A program made the translations under genes and the position numbers. A stretch of 64,000 nt of DNA, taken from positions 1,054,001 to 1,118,000 of the forward strand of contig NW_025920107.1 of NCBI RefSeq assembly GCF_902686445.1. Direction: 5' to 3'. Below are positions 10,161 to 21,660 of this stretch, one piece after another (the stretch's first letter is position 1; each line of letters starts with the position of its first letter). The notes under the pieces are model-generated. The model was not told the DNA's origin. It searched no databases and saw nothing but the letters and a program-made list of their open reading frames with translations. This DNA is from Sciurus carolinensis (lineage: Eukaryota > Chordata > Mammalia > Rodentia > Sciuridae).

Positions 10161-10345
10161 TCCTGTCTTGTTAAAGAGTCAGCTGAGTTTCCACAGGGGT
10201 CACTCTTAGAGAACTTAAGAGCAGCTTCTTAGCTCCACCTGTGCCATTGGTTAGGCAGGGTCTCCTTGATGAGGTGGCTTCCTTTGGAAGCATCAAGGGA
10301 TGTCTCCCTTTTTCCATGATCCTCCTCTGCAACAGATACACTGAG
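10160..10345 (-). pseudogene. Decayed gag nucleocapsid in ERV copy 2
   Basis: Counterpart of 4691-4872. The knuckle Cys residues are partly kept, but the His is lost (Ser in its place), so the zinc site is dead. The flanking basic region is similar in all three copies. Confidence 0.55.
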
Positions 10346-13300
10346 TGATTTTTCATCCTCTAGTGGTCTCAACAATCTTCTTGATCAGGAGGTTGTGTGA
10401 CCCAGAGTTGCAACACTCCTTAGAGAAGTCCTCTTATTCCCTGTGTTCAGGCTGACTTTGAGGGCAAGATACTGTTTTTTTTTTTTTTTCTTGGCCTCTG
10501 TATTTAATTCCAATTTCTGTTTGATTTTAACCATCCAGCAAGTCAGTCTCACCAGTGATAAAGTAAGAGTACTGGGCTTTAGCTTCAATGTTCATAACTT
10601 TACAGCCATTTACCCTTTTTTAAAGTACTACCACATACTATCTGTTTTGAAGGTGATGGCCTATTATCACAAGTTACCTAGGTTGTATGTTCTGGAAGCA
10701 GCTACTTCTGCAAAACAGTAACAGGCAACAGTTTTACAAAATGAAATTGGCAAGAGTAAAAACATATTTAGCTTGTATAATAGTTATCTTGAATTTTGGC
10801 TGAGTTCTACATTTTATACCCTGTTTGAGATCACAGTAATCTTTACAACAAACATCAAACTTTTGAGCACAACTTTAAATGAGTTAAAGTCTGGCTTTCT
10901 TTGGAGACATTCTAACATGCAGCAGGGTGAGGCAGAGCCTTATCTCAGGTAAGGCAGGGCTCTTCACAAATCTTAAGTAAAATGTTCTAATCCTAAAGCT
11001 AATTTTTGCCCCTTTTGCCATGACCAGCATGACCAAATTTTCAAGTTCAGTGAGGGTCAAAGGAGTATTAGAAAATAAAGGTTTATAAACACAGATTTTT
11101 GAAGATTAAGCTGAGATCAGATGAAGCTCTGTTCTCTGATGGAAATGCAGACCTAAAGAGTTATGTTAGCAATCTTTATACATGTCTTATTATTAGGTTA
11201 AAGACTATGGAAGCATTATTCTTTGTTTTCAGGAAAGCTACAGAGACTAGAACACCTACATAACTTTTTCCCACAACTGCAAAGTGCAATGTTAGGAACT
11301 CTGTGTAGCTCTCAAAGAAGTCCAGTGTCCAAAGTTACTGTAAGATGGGCAGGAACTAGAGAAGGGAGCTGATGAAACATTGGTTATCTAGCAAAACAAT
11401 TTCTTTCTGCCCAAGAGCTGTATGCCTGAGATCAAAGTAAGAGCTGATAGGACTCCTGTACAGAGTCTCCCCAGGGAGGCTACTGCAACAGCAGTAAGGC
11501 ATCTTGTGCTCCTACACAGGAACACTCCCAGGCACCAGGCATGCTACAGTCATGAGGTCAGAGACCCCAATCTTAGTCATTGTTGTCCCATTTTTGCTAT
11601 TGTGCATTACACTCTTTCTTAAATGTCATTTTAAGAAGTTTACATATGTTGATTTCTGAGTCCATATGAACATTAGTTAACACAGTCTAACATTATATCC
11701 AAAACAGGAATCAATCAAAGAAAGGCTGAGAGAGCTTTTAACTTTTCTTTTGTGTAGCGAAATGCTTTCACCTTCTATGATATGAACCTTTAAACAAATC
11801 AGGTTGTCACTAACTCTCAGAAATACATTTACATTTAAATTTTTATCTCAGTGAAATAAGTAACCAATTTTACAAATACCTTACTGATAATAGGTCCCAT
11901 AATAGAACATTAAATGATAGAAATAAATCACCAATAAAATGTACTATTTTAAGTTTAAAATTACCATTACAGACAAGTTTATTCTGGAGAATAGCAGCTT
12001 GACAAATTTCCTGCTTTAAAACCTTGTATACCTGGAAAATATGAATACATTTAATATACAAAGAGTGACCATTTCACAATTACCTTGACACTTTAATCTT
12101 ACTAAATTTGGTCTTTAAAGAAAAATTTAGACTCTGTAACATAGTACAATACTCTTAAGAGTTGTTTAACCATAATTGTGTAAACCCCAATTTTTAAAAC
12201 TAATTATTTTAAGGAATAAAATTTAATAGACACAAAGTTAAGAGTGACTTAGTGTTTCTAAGAAATCCTTGTCATTTTACCATGTCAATTTACCATATAG
12301 GTTAAACTTTGGCTTATATTAGAACATTAGTATTTCACCTTAGGAAAAACCTTAAATAGCTTTAGCTGTCTCACATGCATACAACCAACTTAGTTACATG
12401 CAAACTTGTTGAAACTTGCCCTTCACTTACAGACTTTCTTAGAACTTACTTAGACCTTCATGTATTTCATCACATAAATCCTTTCTTACCCAGAAACATT
12501 TCCTTTTCCCTTTTACTAAATGTATTTTCATACCCAGAACCTTTTATTTTCTTTTCCTTTTCTGTCGACACCTTTTTGTTCACATTCTGAAATAACTCTT
12601 GTGAAATTTTTGAATTTAGACAAATTACTCCAATTTAACAGGATAAAATACTTTGTTTTTTATAGTACTCTAACTGAAAACACAGTGAGATGGGAGATGG
12701 TAACTCTAAATCCGAATCTAAGATCTCCTTGGAGATTAGCAGAACTGGAGGGGGAGCAGGGGGAAGTGGTAAGGGAGCAGATGGAATGCTCACCCTCCCA
12801 GTTGAGGTTTTATCTGTTAGAACATAACTCTTAATAACCTTGTTTTTAGTAATGACACAAAGAAATTTTAAACCCTTTTTAATTTACCAACCTATGAAAA
12901 CACCAATAATGTTTAAGTATGTAACTCCATGGAATTTAAAGACTTAAGAGTACTTGATGTTATTTAGGAATTAGCATTTTAACTTTGGAAATTAATCAGA
13001 TGTCACCAACAAACACATTTGAGTAGTCCCATACATGTTAAATTTAATTTACTTATTTTGAAAAAAACCAAGATATCAGACAAGTGTCCTGAACAGTATT
13101 TGCCATCTCTTTCCTGTTGAAGAAAAGTTCTAGAAACAATTGATATTAGACATTGTTTAACATCAACATTTCATTAATTTGACCACCTAGAGACTTGCGA
13201 ATTATTTCTAAAGACATTTTACTTTTATTAGTTTACCCAATTTAAATCAACCCTTTTAAATCACATGAATAAAAGGATTTGGGTACATTTTTAAAATTTT

Positions 13301-13600
13301 AATTTTAGGAGTGCTCAATTTTGATACAGACAAAACATGACATTAGACAGCATGATATACAAATAATACAGAATCAAAGGCCTTGTAACTTTATAGGTGA
13401 ATCTCCATTGCAGTGTAGCAGATGTTCAAAAACTCTAAATAAAAAATAGAAATGATCAAAAAGGAAAAAAAAATCATTAACCTAGGTATGTAGGATCAAA
13501 ATTATGAACTCAAAAATACAGCATAAAAGAAAAACAAAACAAAACAAGAATCCAAGAAAATGAGTTAGTTCTGTGTAGCAGCCCAGGAGTTAAAAACGGA
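10345..13600 (-). mobile_element. ERV copy 2, AT-rich non-coding core
   Basis: About 3.2 kb with frequent stops on both strands. It matches copy 1 on the opposite strand (1556-3150) and copy 3 on the same strand. Copy 3 lacks about 10830-11575 and about 12065-12905. A T-run at 10470-10489 is present. The core is conserved in order between elements but does not code for protein. Confidence 0.75.
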
Positions 13601-14068
13601 CAACTTTTTTTCTTCTTTTCTTCAGGTCACCCCCCCCCTTCTAGCTGAGACTGCTGCAGTCTACATTCCAATGCAGGCTTCAGCAAGGCCAGGCAAGGGG
13701 AAGGGGGGATCACCTAGGACTTTTTAACCCTTTTTCTTCCTAGTTGAGATATCAGGTTAGGTTTGAATGTGGAAAATCACAAAACATTATTTCTCACTAC
13801 TTTTGAGGAATGGAACTGCTGAACTATCTGCCAAGGGGGATTGGAGTAAACAAATCTCCAGGAACAAGGAGAAGGACTGTAATGTACCCTGCAATGAGTA
13901 TCCCTAAGCCTAAGATAAGATTAACACAATGAAGAATTTAATATGAGACAAGAGTAAAGACCGTATGGTACAATACACAAACAGACAGACATATAGCGTG
14001 CTAAATCAAAATTGGCTAGTTGGTATTTTGTCAACAAAAACAAACAATTTCCAATTGTGACAAAGAGT

Positions 14069-14185
14069 CGCCCAGATGCAACACAAAGACTTCCCAGATG
14101 CAACACAAAAGTTTTCCAGATGTGACAGTCACCCAGATGTGACAGAGTCACCCAGATGCAGCACAAAAGCTGCCCAGATGGGTCG
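14069..14185. repeat. Short tandem repeat in the ERV copy 2 leader
   Basis: Six imperfect units of about 17-22 bases, each starting CCAGATG followed by CAACACAAA or TGACAG. They lie about 200 bases inside the 5' LTR, in the untranslated leader where packaging and dimerisation signals would sit. Confidence 0.8.
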
Positions 14186-14359
14186 AGGGGACATCTCCCA
14201 AGACCCTGCTGGGGTCCTATAGCACATCCACCAGGACTTTGCCAGTCCAGAACCAGAACCTGCAGGCAATCCAGACCAGAAAAAATGCAGCAATGCCTTA
14301 CTCACTGGCCGAAGGTGTCACTTATGACTCTATGATCAGGTGTCTGGGTGGGCTTGGGG

Positions 14360-14378
14360 CATCCCGGGTGAGCCTCCA
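14360..14378 (-). promoter_or_regulatory. Primer-binding site, tRNA-Pro-like
   Basis: On the minus strand TGGAGGCTCACCCGGGATG begins three bases after the LTR end. It matches the complement of the tRNA-Pro 3' end at about 15 of 19 positions. The four differences are compatible with decay or a variant tRNA. tRNA-Pro is the usual primer of many gammaretroviruses. Confidence 0.7.
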
Positions 14379-14381
14379 AGA

Positions 14382-14810
14382 TGTTGTGCCCAACAGCTCG
14401 AGACCCCACAAAGACCACCAGAGACCATGATCAATGCAAGCAACAAAGAATCATTTATTAGCAAGCTCGAGCCTGGTCGTCCGCACACTCGGTAACCAGT
14501 GATGCTAAGAGGCCCCGAGCACTTGTTTAGCAGGGTTTTTATAATGAAAGGCAAGCAGTTTTGCAGTGTTGTTTTAATTGGTTAACATATAAAATTGTAT
14601 ACAAAGCACGTTAGTTTAAGTTCTGGGTCTCCCTGACCTCCAGGAGGAGGGTTGTCATTATCTTTAAGTTTGCCTTTTGGGTCAACCACTTGACCTTTAC
14701 AGATAAGATAAGAGATGAGATGTAAATTCTTTGTGGCTTTTGTGAGGGGTTGAGGGCAGTTTGGGAATAGCCTTGTAATTACACAGGTGCAAGCTTTTTC
14801 TATCTTTTCA
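14382..14810 (-). repeat. 5' LTR of ERV copy 2
   Basis: Same termini as 8320-8722, with AATAAA (14454-14459 on the minus strand) and a TATA-like TTATAAAA. It has a roughly 17-base insert near 14480 that the 3' LTR lacks. Confidence 0.9.
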
Positions 14811-15006
14811 AAAGATACAGGGTGCTTTCACTATCTTGGGAGAGGAGAATACTAACAAAGGCCCCCTTCTCTCTTCTGGGAGAAATCTGTGTTACTACTT
14901 TTAAATAAAACCTGCTTTATATGCTTGCCTCAGTCTGCTTATCTAATGTTCAAACTTCAACATTTTAGGAAGCAAAATTCATCAACAATAACCAGCAGTA
15001 TTACCA
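14811..15006 (+). mobile_element. Class I LTR family X, 3' part (split LTR)
   Basis: Continues the LTR interrupted at 7569: AAAGATACAGGG, then AATAAA at 14904-14909 and a U5 end matching the reverse complement of 7753-7850. The first four bases double as the right target duplication of ERV copy 2. Confidence 0.78.
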
Positions 15007-15630
15007 GCACAAAACTAGAGACTTCAATGTCCAATTTTCCCCTTCCTTTCAGAGTCTAAAATTTGGATATGGAAAAAAAAAAAAAAAAAACCCCAGAATG
15101 GTGAGACCTGAGAAGAGGGAATGAAAAAGAAAGTCATATATTGAAAGCTTTCCCAGTTCATTTTTCCCAATGACAGAACAATCCCTAGAAAAGAAGCCAA
15201 AGAATAAATCCTTTCCCAGCAACAATACAATGAAGGGAAAGACAGAAACACTGAAAGCTGATCCCAGAGCCTCCACTCTTCTCCAAATTAAAATATTGCC
15301 CAATACAAAATTTCAACTTCTCAAAAACCTGTTTCCTGAGTGCCCAAGCTGACTGTTGACCACAGACTCTTCCAATTTTGTCCAGAAAAAAAGATCCCAA
15401 ATTTATCAGTGTCCAAGCTGACATGCTCATTAAGTCACCTCTCAGAATAACCTGTAAAAACCTAGTCCTCTCCTTTCTTTCAGTGGCTCATTTTTCACTA
15501 AGAAAGTGGGTTCATCAGAGGCATGAAACTCTTTTTCATTACAACAGATGATTCATGAAGATTGCATCCATCTGGCCTGGCCTTTCTATGCTAACAGAAT
15601 CAACTGTGTTTCATGGTTATTTTTTTTGTT
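15007..15630. other. No recognised feature
   Basis: Apart from an A-run at about 15073-15090, I see no gene or known repeat in this stretch. Confidence 0.5.
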
Positions 15631-15636
15631 TTCTTT

Positions 15637-15772
15637 TTTTTTTTTTTGGTATTGCTGTTTTCTTTGTTTCTTTGTTGTAGGTCCCCAGGAATCCAACCAA
15701 GTTCCTCAGGCATGCTCAACAGTTTGTGCATGCTCTATCATGGCTGAACTGATCCCCAATCCCTGGCCTTTG
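15637..15772 (-). mobile_element. Diverged ID-type SINE
   Basis: T-run followed by a worn reverse complement of the ID body (CCAGGAATCCAACC region). Too diverged for a target duplication to be seen. Confidence 0.55.
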
Positions 15773-15859
15773 AGTTTTTTTCTTCTATAGACATCTAACT
15801 CTTGCTGAGGAAGAAGAAATGGAGCAACAGGAGAAAAGGAAGGATGGGTCTTCTTTCTG

Positions 15860-16085
15860 GTCTTTTTTTGTTGTTGCTGTTACTGGGCATTGAACACAAG
15901 GACACTTTGTCACTCAGCCACATTTCCAGCCCTTTTTATTTTTTACTTTGAGATGAGGTCTCACTAAGTTGCATGGGGCAACACTAAATTGCTGAGGATG
16001 GTCTTGAACTTGCAGATCTTCCTATCTTCCTTAGCCTCCCAACTCCCTTGGAAAATGGGCAGACATGGGCCACCATGCCTGGTTT
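15860..16085 (-). mobile_element. B1-dID composite SINE, minus strand
   Basis: T-rich start, ID part with CACATTTCCAGCCC, then a 7SL-like part (GAGATGAGGTCTCACTAAG, TCTTGAACTTGC, CCACCATGCCTGG). The ID-plus-B1 fusion is the squirrel-type composite SINE. Confidence 0.82.
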
Positions 16086-16359
16086 GGTCTTTTTTTTTTT
16101 TCTTTTTTTTCTTATATACTGTAGTTGAAGCAATGAGTGGGGAGACATTACTTTCACCCTTGTTATCTGTTCAAGTTCTTCAGCCTCAACCATCCCCCAG
16201 AAGATGTCTCTGGTGGCTCTCCCCTGCCTTTGTCAAAGAATCCTATTTCCATTCTGTCATTTAAGTCAGAATCCACCCTTACCTCCAAGCCCAGCCCACC
16301 CCACATCCCAAGAAGTTGTCCCTGTACCTGTCACTACCAGAGGTCAAGAATAAAACACT

Positions 16360-16487
16360 CTTGGGCAGAGGTTGTGGCTCAGTTGTACAGCACTTGCCTC
16401 ACATGTGTGAGGCACTGGGTTCTATCCTTAGCACCACATATAAATAGATGCATAAAATAAAGGTCTATCAGCAAATAAATTTAAAAA
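16360..16487 (+). mobile_element. ID-type SINE with 14-bp target duplication
   Basis: GAGGTTGTGGCTCAG start, ATGTGTGAGGCACTGGGTTC B-box region and an ATAAAATAAAGG tail. The 14-base run AAGAATAAAACACT occurs at both ends (16346-16359 and 16488-16501), the mark of LINE-1-driven insertion. Confidence 0.95.
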
Positions 16488-16589
16488 AAGAATAAAACAC
16501 TTCTCCCCTGAGACAATGGAATGATAGTTCTCAGGGCCTGGGTGAGGTTGAAAGATAAATAAACAAAAAGGACAAAATGATTTTTTTCT

Positions 16590-16650
16590 TTAATTATTTT
16601 TTGATGGAACCCAAGGGCTCTTGAGAACAGAGTCACATCCCCAGCCCTAT

Positions 16651-16689
<39 letters not shown>

Positions 16690-16815
16690 TTCATTGATTC
16701 ATTTACTTAGGGTCTCACTAAGTTGCTGAGGTTAACTGAATTCTGGAGATCCTGCCTCAGCCTCTTGAGATGCTGTGCCACCATGACACCCTTGACAGGC
16801 ATGTGCTGCTATTCC
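16590..16815 (-). mobile_element. B1-dID composite SINE with TTTA expansion
   Basis: The ID part ends in CACATCCCCAGCCC, then an expanded (TTTA) run, then the 7SL part (GGGTCTCACTAAGTTGCTGA, GCCTCAGCCTC). The repeat lies at the junction of the two parts. Confidence 0.82.
16648..16692. repeat. (TTTA)n microsatellite
   Basis: About eleven TTTA units inside the B1-dID SINE, probably grown from its TATTTTATTTA segment. Confidence 0.9.
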
Positions 16816-17480
16816 TGGCTGCACATATATCAAATATTTATAATAATGATGCTTTCTCTAGTAAACATCAGGCTTCAATAGACCATATGTAAAATGAGCC
16901 TAGACTTAGTATTTTACTAGGCAATCTACAGCAAATGCTTAATATATACACATAGTGTGCATGTGAGATTCAAGAAAATGATGATTCATTGGTTTATTTC
17001 ATTTTTTCTTCTTAAAGAAAATACAACTGTATAAGTGAAATAAGTTTGTGCTGCTGCTCTGAGTGAAGTAAAAAAATTAAAAACCACTAACAAGATAATT
17101 TTGAGATTTTGAATTTAGGTAACACAAATCTGGTGCATATTACATGACAGATACGCACAGAACACACACACACCTCTTTAAATCTACTAATTCTAAAATC
17201 TAAGCCAAATGGCAAATTAATTTTAGGTAAAATACATGCACAACTTGTGTGGAAAATAAAACTTCCTAAAAAAATGTAGCTTCCTGTGTTGAGATATTTC
17301 AGTGTTGTGAGGACAAGAATATCATCATAGATGTGAATGTCAGTGATGGTGGTACCATGTGGTGTTTTTGTTGTTATTTGTTTGGAACTTTTTTTGGCAG
17401 TGTGGGGTGAAGGCAGCAGACCAAGTGCCTTCCAGTTTTTTGGGCAAATACGTACCACCAGTCCTTTGGAATGTGTGTTT

Positions 17481-17598
17481 GCTGGGGTTGCAACTCAGCA
17501 GGAGAACACTTGTTTTACATGTGTGAGGCACTGGGTTTGATTCTCAGCACATTTAAAGATAAATAAAACAAAGTTATTGTATCGACTATAACCCAAAA
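17481..17598 (+). mobile_element. ID-type SINE (GAGGCACTGGG subtype)
   Basis: GCTGGGGTTGCAACTCAG start, TGTGAGGCACTGGGTTTGAT B-box side and an A-rich tail with a TATTGTATCGACTATAAC end typical of this squirrel subtype. Confidence 0.88.
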
Positions 17599-17617
17599 AA
17601 AGAAAAATATTCAAGAG

Positions 17618-17725
17618 GGCTGAGGTTGTAGCTTACTGGTAGAGCTCTTGCCTGTGTGTGAGGCACTGGGTTCAATCCTCAGCACCTCATGAAAATCAGT
17701 TTTAAAAATTATAAAGAAATATAGC
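17618..17725 (+). mobile_element. ID-type SINE (GAGGCACTGGG subtype)
   Basis: GGGCTGAGGTTGTAGCTTAC start, GTTCAATCCTCAGCACC end and an A-rich tail. It lies next to the previous SINE in the same orientation. Confidence 0.88.
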
Positions 17726-17903
17726 ATTAAAAATCTTTTAAAAATTAAAGAAATGACACTTTGCATGGAAAGAAGGAGAACCACAAACTGAGTACCTTCT
17801 GCAACTCAAGGAGTCTTGAGGTATGCCTTCTCAAAATATGCTCAGATTATTAATTATCTGAAGCTGCAATCACTGGAGCAATTGTAAATTTAAAAAGAGC
17901 CAT

Positions 17904-17985
17904 GGGGCTAAGAATATAGCTCAGTGGCAGAGCACTTCCCTAAAGTACACCGAGCCCTTGGTTGAATCCCCAGTACTGGAAGGAG
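17904..17985 (+). mobile_element. Diverged ID-type SINE
   Basis: GGGGCTAAGAATATAGCTCA start and TTGAATCCCCAGTACTGG end. The usual A tail is replaced by a GGAGAAGGAGGG purine run. The ERV LTR at 18002 was inserted just after it. Confidence 0.8.
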
Positions 17986-18001
17986 AAGGAGGGAGGGTGA
18001 G

Positions 18002-18801
18002 TGTTGCGAGGGGCAGAGAGACAAGAGACTAGAATTTGGTTCCAAACAAATTGGCTTTATTTGATACACTCGGGATAACACAAACCTAATATTCCTAATA
18101 TCACACATCAATTAAATCATATGACAAATAAACACACCTCAATCAAATAGTCCAAAATCCTCTCTGCCTTGTCGATTCCAACGACCCTGAATGCGATGTT
18201 ATCTTAGTTGGAGGGAAGACGATGACTGGTCTCAGAACTTCCTCCAGCTGATGGTCTGGGAATTGAGGACAGGCAGGCTGTGCTGGCCGTGAAGCTGTCA
18301 CAGCACGGGAGTCTTGGTGGTCTCGAGGGTTGGATGATCAGTGGGGCTCTCGAACCTGGCTGATGTGGATTCATCAGGAGATCCGGGCTGAGCTGAGGAG
18401 TTATCTGAGAGGGGAGTTTATATACCCTTCTTCTTGACTAGTTTCCAATTCTGGTCCAGATGGTGTCTTTTTCCTTGGTGCAAAGCTTTCGTGACACTTA
18501 TGTCTTTTTGGCTTACTGTCCACTAGGGGCTTGCCAATTATTCGTCAGACATCGCAGTCTGGTCCTTTCAGGGATCCTGTGCTCTGTCCAAGGTGGGTGC
18601 AGAGCACCTGCAGACAATCACACTGCCACCCGTGTTGGCTACAGAAGATGACATCACTATCCGCCAGGCTCCACACTGGCGCCAGTACCATGCCCTGATG
18701 ATGCCACCCCTTCAGAGCCAAAAGTGAACTGTGCCTGCGCCTGCGCACTCTGGCCTCCCAGGAAGTGGTGGGTAGTCTTTAGATCACCAGGGCTGGGCCT
18801 A
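18002..18801 (-). mobile_element. ERVK-like solo LTR, about 800 bp
   Basis: On the minus strand it ends ...CGCAACA. It has AATAAAGCC near 18053 and a TATATAAACTCC TATA box near 18420. GC content is well above that of the neighbours. The flanks carry the same six bases, GGTGAG (17996-18001 and 18802-18807), the duplication length of class II ERVs. The far end reads TA where CA is expected, so the right boundary is tentative. Confidence 0.68.
18736..18747. promoter_or_regulatory. NRF1-like site in LTR U3
   Basis: TGCGCCTGCGCA matches the NRF1 palindrome (YGCGCAYGCGCR) at all but one position. It lies in the U3 part of the LTR, upstream of its TATA box on the minus strand. Binding is inferred, not shown. 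Confidence 0.45.
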
Positions 18802-19059
18802 GGTGAGCTTGCTTGGCCCCAGTACAACAGAGGTGTGGAGAGTGCTTTTGTCAAGTACCAGAAACTTTGGTGTAAAACCCAGGCAGATCTCTGGATGACC
18901 AAGAATTGGAGGGTGGCCTGGAGGCCTCCACTGTTGTTTTCCTGTCCCTTGTGGACATGAGGTTTTTGTAAAATAGAAGAAATGTGAGGGGTGAGGGAAA
19001 CTTGCCTGCTGGTAGATTGGGGGGAGCTCAGATTATAATGAATGTTCAATTTTTAAATG

Positions 19060-19650
19060 GATAATGTTATAATTGGAATCACTTTCTTTTGTTTCCTAAC
19101 TTGCAGGTTTTAGGTAGAGTTTAGGTACATCCAAGGTGTTGGAGGTTTGTTACCAGAACAATACCACTGAATGACAAGACAGGGAGAGGTAACATCACGT
19201 CTTTGTTTACTTTAAGTGCCATTGCCATGACAATTCCCGCCACTGAGGACTTATCACCATGGCAGCTCCAACCTCAGGTTTGTCCTTCTAAAATGACCAA
19301 TGAGAATGAAGTGGACAGTATTCTAATTTGGTTTTCTAAAGTAACCAATGAGCGAACATCAGACACTATTCTGATCAGGTATTACAAGTTAATCAATGGG
19401 AGCAAATGCTATAAGGTTTTCAATCATGTCCGTATAGGTAAGTGAATAACTCAGAACCCAGCATGTAAGATTGATTTGTCGACATGGGAGTATTGAGCTT
19501 CTTTTGCTAGGCTTACTCCAGTCTACCTTACAGAATGCTGCTTTCACATTCACCTTCAATAATTCTATACTTTGTCTGTTACTTCTGTGTTTCTTGCTCA
19601 GTTCTTTCTTAGCACATCAAGGACTTGGACCCCAACTGGCACCCCAACAA
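19060..19650 (+). mobile_element. Possible old ERV LTR
   Basis: Has the look of a class I LTR: a TGCCATTGCCATGAC-type run, paired CCAATGAG boxes near 19297 and 19343, and a final CTTGGACCCCAACTGGC stretch near 19626. No clear termini, TATA box or poly(A) signal is visible. Family unknown. Confidence 0.35.
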
Positions 19651-21495
19651 TAACAGTACCTGAGCAATGCAATGGGAATATGCATCTTGTAAACTATTGG
19701 CAAAGAGGTTGAGGCAAGGACAACAATTTAAAGACAAAAATGATGAGGATTAGATCAGCTACTTCAAAAGTTTAAACCTTGACCACCACTGTTAAATACA
19801 AGAGTGACCTCAATCTGAGATTGCCCAGACAATTATTGGACAGATCCTTGTAGAAGCACTTTTTGTATAAAGTTGTAGTGGTCTCTGTACAAATTGTGAT
19901 CATGGCAGAATATTTTGTGATAGTTACTAACAAGTAACTGTTACCCCCTCTGAGTCAGTATTCATTTATAACCAATCTGAACTACAATTCAGGGATGAGG
20001 AGGCAAGAGTTTGGGACTTCAGGACCACCTATGCTTATTTCTCAGATTTATGACCATCTTTAGAGTGCAGGTGCTTATTTCTCAAATTCATGGCTGTCTT
20101 CACAGAGTGCAGGTGTAGGAGAAGAAGTGTATATTTGAGGCTGGTTTAAAAATACTTTTGTCTTTTCTTTATTAAAAATCTCACTGAGGGGCCACTCCAC
20201 TTTTTCCAGTCCTTGCAATGAGTCCTAATTTCCGCCCCTCATACCTGGCTTGCACAGGCAGTTGGGCTTGACACTGGAACCTGCTCAGGGTGGCAGCTGC
20301 AGCAACACTGGACAGGTAGGAAACACCTGAACCTGGTGTCTATGACTAACCTCTAGTGTTTCATATTCATAAATGTATGTGAGAACAACAGCACTTAGTA
20401 GAATCCATAAAGAGCCATGGCAAACTAAGGAGAAAGCACTTCTACCCAGTTGGTTGCCCTACATCATCTCCCCCAATCCCTGGCATTTATCTGTTGTCTT
20501 CTTGTTGTTGCTATAACTCCTCATCTTCATAGAGACAGGTGCAAACCTCCCACCCCTACCTGTCTCACACCCCAGGTGCACCGTTTCTCCTGTGCTTTCA
20601 AGTCTTCTTGCCTCTCAGTATCTTTTTTTTATCCAGCAGAGGGCAGTGGTTCTGCATTTTCTAGTTTTCTTTCCAACTAATGCCTGAGGTTCCTAAATAT
20701 GGTTAACCATCCCTGGCTTGGTAAACCCTCCGGGGAGTCCCAGCTCTCCCTATCACTACTCTTTGTGAGGAAGATTCTAAAATCCATACTTACCTTTCAC
20801 TCTGTTTTATGTTTTGCTCCACTCTTAGTTTCCAGGCTCTGACATCATCATCAATTTTCTGTGGAGTTTCTATGACTATGTCTGCAGTCAAGATGGCATG
20901 AAACTGCTCAGTTAGCTTTTGGGTGGAGGAGCAGCAGTAGACAGGAAGAACCAGTGGATTTCAAGAGATGTCATTTGTCCTCCAGCCTTCTGTCCAGTAC
21001 TGTCTACATCTCAGCCTCAACTTCCAGGTCTTTCTTTGTGTGCTTTTACTTGCCTTCATCTCAGTGGAGAGGTACCAAGGAGCGTTTACATAAAGATTTC
21101 TACAGTATCCTGGTTCCTTTTGCTGGTACTTTCCTCCTCAATCCCTCTCAACACACAGTTCAAGAGGCTTCCATCAGGTCACTATGACCTCAGACCTCAG
21201 GCAGACTACAGGTAAAACATGCTCATAAGGATTAGAATACAAATGTCACATGTTCTGAGGCTGCTTCAAAGAGATGAGGGCATCTTCTTCCTGCTCCCAC
21301 CTCCACATTTGTCAGAGTCTAGCTTTCTCAGCTGTCTTTCACAGGAGCATGAGAAAAGGTGAGGACCTGAGTCTGGGCTACTCTGTTCTATCTCTTCTAT
21401 CAGTGAGTTGAGGTAAAGTTTGATAGCCAGTAGATGAAACTTTGCATTAAAAAGTCATTCTTATGTATATGCTATAAAATCTTTCTTATTTTTTG
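19651..21495. other. No gene recognised
   Basis: Unassigned sequence apart from the two-unit tandem duplication at 20033. Short open frames here show no family resemblance. Confidence 0.45.
20033..20114. repeat. Two-unit tandem duplication (about 40 bp)
   Basis: The unit begins GCTTATTTCTCA and ends GAGTGCAGGT. The copies (20033-20071 and 20072-20114) differ by a few bases and a short indel. Confidence 0.85.
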
Positions 21496-21497
21496 TT

Positions 21498-21660
21498 TAA
21501 TTTTTCAGTATTGAAGATTGAACCTGAGCTATATACCCCAAGACTTTTTTTTTTTTGATATGGTCTATTTAGTTTATCCAGGCTGACCTCAAACTTGAGA
21601 TCCTCCTCAGTCTCCCAAGTCATTGGTATTACAAGAATACACCACCATACCTGATTAGTG
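21498..21660 (-). mobile_element. Diverged B1-dID SINE
   Basis: TTGAAGATTGAACCTGAGC (ID part), a T-run, then CAGGCTGACCTCAAACTTGA and CCACCATACCTG (7SL part). Confidence 0.72.

Larger units (their letters stand above)
8320..14810 (-). mobile_element. ERV copy 2: class I LTR, non-autonomous, full length
   Basis: Paired LTRs (8320-8722 and 14382-14810) in minus orientation are flanked by AAAG at 8316-8319 and 14811-14814, the 4-bp target duplication of gammaretrovirus-like integration. A tRNA-Pro-like primer site adjoins the 5' LTR and a polypurine tract adjoins the 3' LTR. The 5.7 kb interior has no gag-pol-env reading frames, only a decayed nucleocapsid (about 10.3 kb) and an env TM piece (about 9 kb). 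Most of the rest is an AT-rich core shared with copies 1 and 3. By eye the LTRs differ at roughly 8-9% of sites plus two indels, so the insertion is not recent. Confidence 0.88.

Noticed and set aside
1891..12590. Similar short antisense frames in the core of copies 1 and 2 (1891-2121 and 12375-12590)
   Set aside because: They are the same core sequence read against the ERV sense strand. They carry different substitutions and have no fixed start or end, so they reflect AT-rich homology, not a conserved gene.
14069..14185. CRISPR array
   Set aside because: Units are short, imperfect and contiguous, without unique spacers. The genome is mammalian.
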